Origin: Gigantopelta aegis | Lineage: Eukaryota > Mollusca > Gastropoda > Neomphalida > Peltospiridae | Direction: 5' to 3' | DNA: 64,000 nt | NCBI RefSeq assembly: GCF_016097555.1 | Contig: NC_054701.1 | Coordinates: forward strand, 66,833,598-66,897,597 | Part shown: positions 23,544 through 46,100 of the stretch, piece after piece | Layout: each line of letters starts with the position of its first letter | How positions within the stretch are numbered: position 1 is the first letter of the stretch | Notes under the pieces: model-generated | Told to the model about the DNA's origin: nothing | Databases searched by the model: none | The model's input: only the letters and a program-made list of their open reading frames with translations | Translations under genes and position numbers: made by a program

Positions 23544-24183
23544 AGCCATATGCAGGATGGTTGGTGTTTTTGTTTGTTTTTGTTTTTTGTTGGGGCGGGG
23601 GTTAAGGGGTGCGTAAAAATTCATCATGACAAATGCCGGTAAATGTAATACTTAGAATAGTTTCTTTGCGTAAAAAGGAAACCGATGAATTGGCATGCAA
23701 CTTTGTAATGAATACTGTTAAAACTAAAAACATTTAAACCCATTGAAATTTTCATGACATTTTTTCTGACATTTTTTTTTTCATTGTAAACAAAGTTTCT
23801 TAACAAATTACTATCAAATAACAAGTTCTTAATTCCAGCCCTGGGCTCAATTTCAGATAAAACTGTATCTTCTCCAAGGTGGTATTTTTCGTATACACCA
23901 AATGAAGTTGATGTGATTTGTGTCAGACGTCTAGGTTTGTTAAAAACCAGTGTTGAGGGTTTTGTTTGTAAATTATCTTAAAATCATAAAAACATCTTTT
24001 TTTTCTTATTTTTTTTTTTAATTTTGAATGCTATGATGTGAACATAATTATTTAGCTTACATACGGAAAATCCCTGTTAGTATGTTTGCCAAGGCACTTA
24101 ACTTTGCAGTTCGGTACCCACAACTGTTCTCTGTGATTTAACAGAGATCTACACATTAATCGATATCATGTTTGCATACTTAA

Positions 24184-24556
24184 AGGGACATTCCTTAGTT
24201 TGCTGCACTTTTTAAGATGTTATCGACTAACAGAGACTAACGATTGTAATTACATATCAAATATATTTTTCTGTATAATATATTGATGGCTGCATATTAA
24301 ACGTGTTTCTGATCGTTCTAATATTTGTACTAGGTTAAATTTCATTTTATTTCATAAAATATATATTTTTGTACGTACGAAATTATTTGAAGACAAAATC
24401 CAGTTTGGGCTTCTTACAAATATTAAGACGACTAGAAACACATGAAATATACAGACAATGATATTCTGAACAAGAAAATATATTTAATATGTAAGTTTAA
24501 TCGTAGAAATATTGTATTAGTTGGAAACATCTTACAATGTAGCAAACTCAGGAATA
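24184..24556. mobile_element. Kolobok-like MITE, copy 3
   Basis: The left end follows TTAA at 24180-24183 with AGGGACATTCCTTAG. The right end keeps GTAGCAAACTCAGGAAT but has lost its terminal bases. Confidence 0.65.
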
Positions 24557-25643
24557 GCTCGATAATATGATTTATCTAGAAATTACACAGGCAATACAAT
24601 GGCGTAGCTAGCATGAGGCAGCCGAGGCGCTTGCCTTGCCTCGTTTGGAATTTCCACAGATTTATTTTATTTTTCCCATGACACTGATATTTATTTTACA
24701 GGTCTGGGTTTGCCTCGACGTTTCTTTTTTTCTCTCTGGCTATGCCCCAGCAATAGACGTCATGTATTCATTAAAATAACCCTACACGAACATATATCCA
24801 TAGACATCATAAGTACACCCTGGCTCTCCCCTTTCATCAACTATAAAACAGGTGGCTATCATGCATGTGTTGCTCCTAATCAGTTGGAAGTCGAATCAAT
24901 AGGCTAACTGCCCCTCCTCTGATAGGCCTATTGAAACGTATTTCGCATGTGACTAAGGTTGTCATCAGACGATAGTTATTATGTACTCCGTTGCTGTCCT
25001 AACTAGCATTTTTGTTTTGTCTTTACTATTGTAAAAACATTTTTCAAGTTTTTAATTTAAGCCCTGATCCTAATTTCAGATAAAACTTTATATCTTTTAT
25101 CCAAGGTAATATTTTTCGTAGCGCTTAAATATGGAAAATCCCGGTTATCTAAGTTATAGGCAGACCTGTACGTCACACAGCTGTTTCTTATATTTAATAT
25201 AAATGGCATGTCGTCTCTTTCTCAGTGTATGACGAATGAGAATTCAAAATAATGAATTACTACAATTTCCGTTTGTAGTGTCTTACATAATCGCACACCA
25301 TACTAATCAGCAGACTGGTGACAGATAGACGACGGAGACCTTCATACGAACCATTCACATTTCAGTCTCATCAATCAAAATAGTGGACGCACGTCACGTG
25401 GACTTTCATTTATTTTGCACGTCAGTAATATTTTCTAAACATCCATTATGTTTAAGACGCAGAAGCTTGGACAATGAAGCATTGTCACATTGGAACTAAT
25501 TAATTAAAAGACTAACTCGGGAGGTTAACTGTCATGCTCTCAATATATAGTCCAGCTATGAAATGCGCTTGAATGCATTCAGACTTATTTGGAAATTATA
25601 TTAGGCCTAATTTAAGCAACATAATAAGAAGTAAAAAATAACC
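24557..25643. other. Upstream region of the secreted-protein gene
   Basis: No repeat family or other gene recognised. A TATA-like CAATATATAG near 25540 lies about 100 bp before the start codon and could be the core promoter of the downstream gene. That is inference only. Confidence 0.35.
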
Positions 25644-36855
<11,212 letters not shown>

Positions 36856-36861
36856 CTGGTG

Positions 36862-36937
36862 AATAAATTATAATAATAAAAAAGAGTAAATAAATGCTGT
36901 ATGCGAGATGTATATTTATGTCATTTCAACAAATAAA
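36862..36937 (+). terminator. Polyadenylation signals of the secreted-protein gene
   Basis: AATAAA occurs at 36862, 36875 and 36932 within 85 bp of the stop codon, in an AT-rich 3' UTR followed by a T-rich stretch. Confidence 0.6.
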
Positions 36938-37041
36938 TATATCGTGTTTTATTTTATCTTGTGTTTATTTTTCTTAGCAGTAGTTGTTTAGTAAGGAAAC
37001 AAATGTAATATTTGGTGTTTAGCATAGTTATTTCAAAATGT

Positions 37042-37120
<79 letters not shown>

Positions 37121-37253
37121 GGATGGTGCATATAAAATATCCCTTGCTAATAATGAAAAATATAGCGGGTTTCTCCCCTTAGACTATATATCAAAATTAC
37201 AAACTGGTTGATATCGAACAGCCGATGATTAATAATGTCGTTAAACAAAACTC
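37042..37253 (+). repeat. (CT)n microsatellite followed by a SINE core/tail fragment
   Basis: (CT)n at 37042-37117 runs directly into a SINE fragment with ATGGTGCATATAAAATATCC and a shortened tail-a. Confidence 0.8.
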
Positions 37254-37910
37254 TTAGCTCTAATTCTCTTTCTGTTTTTTTTCTTCTTTTTTCTATCTTT
37301 TCGTTTATTTCCCGTTAACACATTATGTCAATATCAATTTATTACATGTGTTATCTTAGATTTATACAAAGCATCTGTATTTGTAAAATATAGGGGAGAG
37401 GCCTTAATATATAGGCTTATGCCTGATACACAATCTCAATACCGCATATTTGATGGTTACATTAATAAATATGGATTACCGAAGTTTCAACCAGAAATAT
37501 GGCAATAGTGGATTGTGCAATTTAAATATGATGGGCAGTGATGAAAATGTATCGGTTTGGCTCTACCGATATAATTATCGATTATAAAAAATCTATAATC
37601 GAATGCGTGGGGGGCGGGGGGGGGATCTGTAATTGTTCCTCCAATTTACACGATAGACTTGATGTAAATTATTTGAGGTTGATGTTTGTTTTCATGTTTA
37701 TATAAAGAAAAAATGATATTAAATAGTTGATTGAAACATATTTTATTGCATATAAGGTACAAATGGATTGGGCACAAGTTATCCAATTTACGAGGCTCTC
37801 GCCTAATAACATACACACATATTAAATAGTTATTAAAGGTAAAATTGGCTACTTGTAGTGTCTATCCCGTTGTTAACTCAACAATCGGTACACGGTGCTT
37901 ATAAAAAAGT

Positions 37911-38300
37911 AAAGTTTGTTTCATTTAACGACGCCACTAGAGCACATTGATTTTTTATCTTATCATCGGCTATTGGACGTCAAACATATGGTCATTCGGA
38001 CACTGATTTTAGAGGAAACCCGCTGTCACCAGATAGGCTACTTTTTTACGACAGATAGCAAGGGATGTTTTATTTGCGCTTCCCAGAGGCAGGATAGCAC
38101 AAACCATGGCCTTTGTTGAACCAGTTATGGATCACTGGTCGTGGCAAGTGGTTTACACCTACCCATTGAGCCTTGCGGAGCACTCACTCGGGGTTTGGAG
38201 TCGGTATCTGGATTAAAAATCCCATGCCTCGACTGGGATCCGAAACCAGTACCTACCAGCCTGTAGACCGATGGCCTAACCACGACGCGCCACCGAGGCC
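37911..38300 (-). repeat. Chimeric SINE: head-2 with tail-a
   Basis: From left to right: the antisense of tail-a (GTTTGTTTCATTTAACGACG), a core with the long-form CTGTCACC...AGGCTAC segment, then a different tRNA-like head. That head is related to the SINE-C head, with the complement of GGCCTCGGTGGCG at the right end and of GGTTTCGGATCCC inside. Confidence 0.85.
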
Positions 38301-39632
38301 AGTACGGTGCTAATAAATCAAATCCTTCTGACGTTCATGTAATAATTAATTATAACCAATCGTCTAATCGGAAGTTGATCGGCCGCTGCAAAGCAATTAG
38401 CACCGATGATCGATGACGAAATTGTAACCGATTCCCGAAAGTATTGGACCGGCAGCTCGTATAACAATGGTGTGGACCCAGGACAGCGCATGTCAGCCTT
38501 AGTCAATCGAAGATTAATTAGATAAAATCAAAGTCAAAATAATATTGAATGCAATTTCCAATGCGGCTGTCACGACAATCAAGCGAAAATGAAATCAAAC
38601 TTCAATGCAGACGGTTTGTGTTACACAAACTGAATTAGCTCTGGGTTAAATAGACTTATTAGATATTAACCGTGTTCGTCGCAGTCTTTATGTTTACCTT
38701 TTCCAGCGGAATAGAAAGACGAAGTGTCGACATTGGTTTAAACATTTTATCACGTGTTTTTTTAAACGAACCAAAACAAACATGGATGGGCGCTGTGGAA
38801 ATCATCGGCGTACCCGGTACATTGAAAATATAATGAAAACAAGAAGTGATGTACGGTTCAATTATGTTGCCCGAGGTTTAAAGTGATATTGATTTTAATT
38901 AAGTGATTAATATGTAGATATGTTTGTGATAGATTCTGACCATCACAGAGAACGCCGCTTGGTGACTGTTGTCGGTGTGTTTTAATAAATGTATATATAT
39001 TGACGTCAGTGGGTGGGGTTTTTTCGCCAACGGCGTTAATAGTTGCCTGCGGCGATCACTGCTTGCTCTGAAGGTAAATATCGATATTAAATCTTTACGC
39101 CAATAACAGAACAATATCGAATTTAGCAGAAAAGTTTTTAGCAAAGACACTGCTAATTGTGTAGTTTGAAAAAGACACATGGTGTCATTCTGGAATGTTG
39201 CTCTGTCGACGGACTAGGTAAAGTGTAGTTCCGTCACAGAACCGAATCATCGTACGAACAGTTAGGGAAAGTGAGATTCGTGGTTAACTTCACACGCCTT
39301 ACGAAGACAGTTGGAAAACCGGCCACCATAGGAATAGGCTAACTGAGAATATATTTATATGGACAGTTAAAAAAACAAAAAACTTCTTGTGTTGACTGTT
39401 TGTAAATCGCCAACTGTGGCTATATTCACACTACTTACTTGGACAGTTAAGAAACCTACCAGCTTAACCAAAGCCCGCGGTTAGATTTAGATTTAGGCGG
39501 GTAGTTAAATAAATCCGTGAATCTTAACCGAACAATGTGGTATAAACTGTCATTCTGTGTGTGGATGATGAGGAAATCAGTTTGTAAACCTTAACTGAAA
39601 ATCTGGTTTAAAAAAACCAACATTCCTTATAT
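38301..39632. other. Upstream region of the potassium-channel gene
   Basis: No repeat family or coding frame recognised. It presumably contains the 5' UTR and promoter of the channel gene, but no element can be named. Confidence 0.4.
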
Positions 39633-40190
39633 ATGTATACAGTTAGAAAACCTCCCACTTTGATCACTGAAAACCGTGACATTAATCAACGTTTTAAAAT
39701 GTCAAATCGAACTTCGAGCAACCATTCATCCGGAAAGGTGACCACTCCAAGAATCAAGGTGACACTAGCGGTTGGAGGAACAAACTTTGTCACAGAGGTA
39801 GCGACGTTAAAGCGCCACCCGAACACTGTCCTAGCGTCCCTCGACAAAACTTCTCAATTCTACGACACACAGACGGACAGCTATGTCTTTGATAGAGATC
39901 CTCTGGCTTTTTCCGCCATCCTCAACTTCTACAGAACGTCGGAGTTGCACCTTCCTTTGGGGATCTGCGGAAGGGCCATGCGTCATGAGCTGAAGTTTTG
40001 GAAGATTTCAGAACTGAACATTTCCCAGTGCTGCTGGAAGGTGATGTACGAAGTGGATAAGGATGAGAAAGTGTTCGACACGCTGAAGCAGAATCTAGAG
40101 CGCTGTGACGATCCCTTGAACGCTCAGACGAGTTGGCGGTTTCGTCTGTACGTTTTCTTAGAACGGCCCAATTCGTCGACTGCTGCTAAG
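39633..40190 (+). CDS. Kv channel gene, exon 1 (T1 domain)
   Basis: Encodes the T1 domain from IKVTLAVGGTNF to ISQCCWKVMYEVDKD and a linker ending PNSSTAAK, with a GTAGGT donor in phase 0. Two in-frame ATGs exist (39633 and 39699); the later one has the Kv3-like spacing to T1. The last 63 nt are the founding unit of the intronic array. Confidence 0.9.
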
Positions 40191-43100
40191 GTAGGTGTTA
40201 AAACGTAGTCGTACGGGGTCCAATTTTTTATTTTTTAAATTAATTAATTAATTAATTAATTAATTAATTAATTAATTTGTTTGTTTGTTTGTTTGTATGT
40301 TTGTTTATTTATTTATTTATTTATTTGTTTCTTTGTTTGTTTATTTATTTGCACTGAGACGAGTTGGAGATTTCGTCTGTACGTTTTCGAAGAAAAACCC
40401 AATTCGTTGACTGCTGCTAAGGTAGGTGTTAAAACATACGCGTTCGGGCTTCAATTTGATATTTAAAAATTAATTAAATTGTTTGTTTGTTTGTTTGTTT
40501 GTTTGTTTGTTTGTTTATTTATTTATTTATTTATTTATTTATTTGTTTGTTTGTTTGCGCTGAGACGAGTTGGCGGTTTCGTCTGTACGTTTCCTTAGAA
40601 AAGTCCAATTCGTCGACTGCGGCTAAGGTAAGTGTTAAAACATAGGCGTACGGGCTCCATTTTTTAAATATTAATTAATTAATTAATTTTCTTTAAATGT
40701 TTGTTTGTTTGTTTGTTTATGTTTGTTTGTTTGTTTATTTATTTGAGCTGAAACGAGTTGTCAGTTTTATCTGAACGTTTTCTCAGAAAAGTCCACTTCG
40801 TTGGCTGCGGTAGATGTTAAAACTAATGTTCGGTATTTGGTCTGAAAATGGTATTCGAATAGAAATGACGACTGAATATTTGAATATTCGAATACTAAAT
40901 TCAAAATTAAAAAAACCCCGCTAGGATTAGTTCTATAATATGTTTATATATTTTTTCTTCTAATGCTTTCAATATGTTTATTTTTACAATTGAATATATA
41001 ATGGTATTCATCTTCAATGTCAGTATTACAAAGTTTACGTAGCTTGTTTTCTTTACGAGTGTTAAGCCATCTACCCAGAATCTTAAATTTGACGTACGCA
41101 GTTTAGTTATCAAGTATTTATTTTGTTACGATAATCTCGTCAAATAGGTTTCGAAGTAAACTTTCGTTTAGAATAATATATAAAATTGGCCTCTAGAAGA
41201 GTTTGTAAAATCCCAAAACCACTGTTGTATGAATTGATCGCAGAGTTTTTGTTTCAGTTCTTATTTATAGGATTTGAAATCGACATATTGATTAGTGTAG
41301 ATTAACCTAATTTTACTGATATCGAAAGTACTTTTTATTAATTCCAGCCACACGCATTAGACGTCACTACTTATACACTATTATGAATCTCGAGGCATGC
41401 TTTATGTTCCAGACTGAAGTTTGTTTTTGTTTAACGACACAACTAGAGTACATTGATTTATTAATCATCGGCTATTGGATGTCAAACATTTGGTAATTCT
41501 GACATATAATCTTAGAAAGGAAACCCGCTACATTTTTCAAGTAGCAAGGGATCTTTTATATGCACCATTCCACAGACAGGATAGCACATACCACGGTCTT
41601 TAATATACCAGTCGTGGTGCACTGGCTAGATCGAGAAATAGCGCCATGGGCCCACCGACGGGGATCGATCCAAAAGCGATCGCGCATCAAGCTTTACCGC
41701 TTTATTTTCCAGACTGAATGCTAGCTTGTGGCAAGCAGAATGCAAGAGCGATCTTATAATTCAAAGAAGGAAGGAAGGAAATGATTTATTTAACGACGTA
41801 CTCAACACATTTTATTTACGGTTATATGGCGTCAGACATATGGTTAAGGACTACACAGATATTGAGAGAGAAAACCCGCTGTCGCCACTTCATGGGCTAC
41901 TCTTTCCGATTAGCAGCAAGGGATCTTTTATATGCACAGACAGGATAGCACATACCACGGCCTTTGATATATCAATCGTGGTGCACTGGCTAGAACGAGA
42001 AATAGCTCAATGGGCCCACCGACAGGGATCGATACCAGACCGACCGCGCATCAAGCGAGCGCTTTACAACTGGGCTACGTCCCGCCCTTTGTAATTCAAA
42101 GAAGACGCATTATCTATCTCATTTAGAATCATTTTTCCCATACGACCTAAAAAAAATAACCCAGATATTCGAATACTCGAAAATTTCAAATAGCAAATTA
42201 GTGAGCGAATATCCGAATATTCGGACCGAACACTAGTTAAAACGTAGGTGTACGGGCTCCAATTTTATTTATATTTTAATTAGTTAATTAGTTATTAATT
42301 AGTTAATTATTTTGTTTGTTTGTTTGTGTTTTTGTTTTGTCTGTTTGTTTACTTATTGAAAAGCCCAATTCGTCGACTGCTGCTAAGGTAGGTGTTAAAA
42401 CGTTGGCGACTCCAATTGTATTAATTAATTAATTAATTTGTTTGTTTGTTTGCGCTGAGACGAGTTGGCGATTGAAGACTGTCAAAATTAGCAAATAATT
42501 GACATCAATGCTGATAAAACTAAAATTGTTTTGTTTAGAAACGGTGGAATTTAATATGCCAAAGAAAAATGGATATATAACAACGCTTTTATTGAAGTGG
42601 TCGATAGTTTTAACTACCTTGGGTTAACATTACATTTTAATGGTAAATTTACAAAAACACAGAGGGTAATTGCATCTCAAGATGGAACATGTATGTGGCA
42701 TAGTTTAGGATTATGTAATAGGTTATCATGTCTTTGATATCTATGTTTCTAGTGTTTTGAATTATGGTTGTGAAGTATGGGCTTTTCACCCCGCTCATGA
42801 TGTTGAAAAAATTAATATGGATTTCTGTAATAGAATTTTGAATGTTAAACGAATCACAACTAAGGTAGTAGTACTAACATAACTTGGAAGACTTCCTTTG
42901 TATATTTTTCAAAAAATAAGAATAGTTAAGTGCTAGTTGAAACTTAGAAACGAATAACTATTTTGAAATCACTATATGATGATATCTAGAATGTCAGGAT
43001 AGTTCTAATTGGCTTTACCATGTTAAAAAATTAATTTTATCACTAGGTTTGGAGATGTTTGGTATAATCAGCATGTGACTAGTACTTAGATATTTTTTAA

Positions 43101-46100
43101 AAGTGTACAAATATGTCAGATGTGTAATCAGAATGATATAGAGGATGAATATCACTTTATTTTGAAATGTCCATTGTACATACAATTACGTTCAGTATAT
43201 ATTAAGAAATACTACTGGCGCAAACCATCTGTCTTTAAACTTGTGCAATTATTGTCTGTTCAAAACAGAAAAGAATTATGTAATATTGGTATATATCTTA
43301 AAACTGCATTATGTTTACGTTCTCGATATTTAATTGGCCATCTTTCATATGTGCACCACTTGACACATGTTATTGATTTGTATATAAAATGTATGCCTAT
43401 GAGCCGGAAGGCTTAAAGCTAATAAAATAAACTATACTGTTAGCAATGATTAATAAATAAAATTAATGTGCGTAAGTGGGGTCGTTGAAGAAAACAAACA
43501 CATTTTTCTTTTATCAGTAATCAGCGACGCGCGGTTTGAAGTCGATTTTTCGCATTTGTATGCATGAACAGCACCACTGTTTTCGACTACACCACGACAG
43601 TTCTGTGAATTCTATATCTCCCGGTTGAGCTATCAAAGCCCACTTTGTGATGCGAATCCAATACTTGCATTTATTGAGGCCAAGGTGGAGCGTATCCCAG
43701 TGGTAAAAGCGCTCGCTTGATGCGTGGTCTGTTTGTGATCGATCCCCATCAGTGGGCCTGTTGGGCTATTTCTCGTTCCAGCCAGTGCATCACGACTGAT
43801 ATATCAAAGGCCGTGGTATGTGCTATCCTGTCCTGTCTGTGGAATGGTTCAGATAAAAGATTCCTTGCTACTAATGGAGAAATGAATCAATGTGCTCTAG
43901 TGGTGTCGTTAAACTAAACAAACTTTAACTTTTCATTAAGGCCAATGGTTTAACTACTGATTCACTGAGAGCGTTTGAAATCATGCTTCTATAGGACGCC
44001 ATCTAACTATGGCTTGGGGTGGACATGCTTGACCCTTAATATACTCTTCAAAAAAAGTAGGGGAACCTGAAATATTAATGCTAATATCAACTATTAGACC
44101 ACAGACATCTTAGTAAAGAACGTTCAGGTCTGTTTATCAACACACCGAAACACATTCCATAGTTTGCACATGCATCACGCAGTTGCCCCGTACACTTGCG
44201 TGGAGTGTCATTCTCGATTTTGACTATTTCCAGGAAGGTCCATTAATAACTGTGGAACATTATTTCTGTCAATCATTTTCATTCTGTTGCAGGGCTCGAA
44301 CTTAAGAATTTATCACCCACGGCAATTGAAAAAACAAATTGCCGTCGGTGAAAGGGCCGACCGACGGCAATTTTGAGTATGCCGACGGCAATTTTTTTAA
44401 ACTGACTTTTGCAGCAAATAAACTTATCTGAAAGATTATTTTTCTGTATGTACATGAAGTCAAATTTCTACAATGTATGTCATTAAATTTCAATAAACAA
44501 GAATTGAGAAGTTGCTCAAGTTTTCAGTGAATATGACATGAAAATTGTTCTATGGATGACATTAAATTGTACCTACATGTATTTAATGTTGTTGCTGGGT
44601 GAAAATTAAAGGAGGTTGGTCGCGGAGCCCACCATTAAAAAAACAACAACAACAACAACAACAAAATAACAACAAAAAACTGAACAGCAAAACAAAAAGA
44701 AAAAAAAGGAACCTTTCTTTACCTTATATCGTTGTGTGTTGGTCGACTTTGAGGAAATACCTATCCCTTATTTTTCCCCTTTGTATCTGGTACTGAAAAG
44801 TTGGCACGATGTACAAGCTGCCTTATCTTTTGTGCACTGTTAGTTAAAACGTAGTTCAGTTAAATTAGAGTGTCGGTCTGACATTCACGGTATTCGTTTT
44901 GCTAAACCGATCAAACTTTTAATATTATTATTTTAATAAAGATTTTAAGATATCTGAAAAATAATAAAGAGATTTTTTTAAGCGATCCCCTACCTTGAGA
45001 TAACATTTTTCTGGGGGGGGGGGGGGGGTATTTCCATCTTCAGCGAGTGAATCGATCGCATTGATATCGCCAGCTGATAAAAAGTAGTTTCGTTTTTTTT
45101 AAAGGCAGTGTATATATTATTTGATACCCAAGATAAATGATTTTAATAATGAACACTACCACTTCCGTTTTTATAAGCGGTGATATCCCCCCTCCCCCCA
45201 AAAAAATAAATTAAATAAAATAAAATAAATAATAATAATAATAATAATATAAAAAAAATAAACGTTTCTAATATTTTATAAAGAATTTCTGAATAAACAA
45301 ATGACAGTATGACAGTAAGTAAAAATCATCAGTTATGTCCAATTAAATCTGCAACTGATGTTAAAATATCAGACACGAGTTAGTGGACACAAAAGACAGA
45401 ATGACCGTTCTGATCATGTGACAAAGCTGGCGCCAAATAAGTGGGGGGGTTTTCATTGCTAAAATAAAATATAACTCTTATTTGTGTATCAAACATACAA
45501 ACGGATACTTCTATGAGACACAACAGAGGCTGTTAAAAATAGTGTTAAATTACGTTACGGTAACTGCCGTAAGCTACTGACGTTTTTCGTCAGTTGCGCT
45601 TACGTACACAACGCAGCTTGTTTCCTTTGGTGTCCAGTGTCTAGACTGATCGATGTTTTTCAGTGTGAGTGGGTGTGTGGGAATAAGTGTTACATGCTCA
45701 TATACTACTAGAGTTTCGAGCATGTGCGTCCCGGGGCCTGTCTCTGGATAGCAATGGACTTGTCCCGGGACAGAAAAAAATTAAGCGGATAATTTTGAAA
45801 TTTGCATCCAAAAATTAAATAGTGGGCCTTTAAAATTTTGATGCGCATCTCTAATTAATATAATTAAAAAAGAAAATTATACTCATTAAATTTGGTAGCT
45901 AGATTAGATCGGGTGGTCAAAAAGAAATTAGATGAGATCGGTGGCCTGACTCGGGATGGAATTTAAAAAAAAAAAGTTACAAGCCAAAAATAAAAAGAAT
46001 TGACTGCTCGGTCAAATATTTATATAATTTGGAGCATTTTAGAAGGACAGTCCAAAAATAAATAAGAGAAAGAAAGAGGATCGGACTATTTAATAATATT

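Larger units (their letters stand above)
40824..42235. mobile_element. hAT-like element (1412 bp) inserted in the Kv array, carrying a LINE fragment and two SINEs
   Basis: Ends TAATGTTCGG and CCGAACACTA, flanked by perfect 8-bp duplications GTTAAAAC (40816-40823, 42236-42243), the hAT signature. Subterminal GAATATTCGAATA-type repeats occur at both ends. Inside are a decayed antisense LINE fragment (about 40906-41330) and SINEs at 41419-41706 and 41770-42091. Confidence 0.8.
40128..42475 (+). repeat. Intronic tandem array of Kv exon-1 end plus donor (six units)
   Basis: Each unit is 63 nt of coding sequence starting ACGAGTTGG, then GTAGGTGTTAAAACGTAGG, then (AATT)n, (GTTT)n and (ATTT)n runs, about 200-230 bp in all. 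Units start at 40128 (the exon itself), 40359, 40565 and 40753. Truncated units are at 42356-42387 and from 42458. Cassettes 40359-40421 and 40565-40627 are exactly 63 nt, open in phase 0, preceded by CTGAG and followed by GTAGGT or GTAAGT. The unit at 40753 has lost its last codons. Confidence 0.9.
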
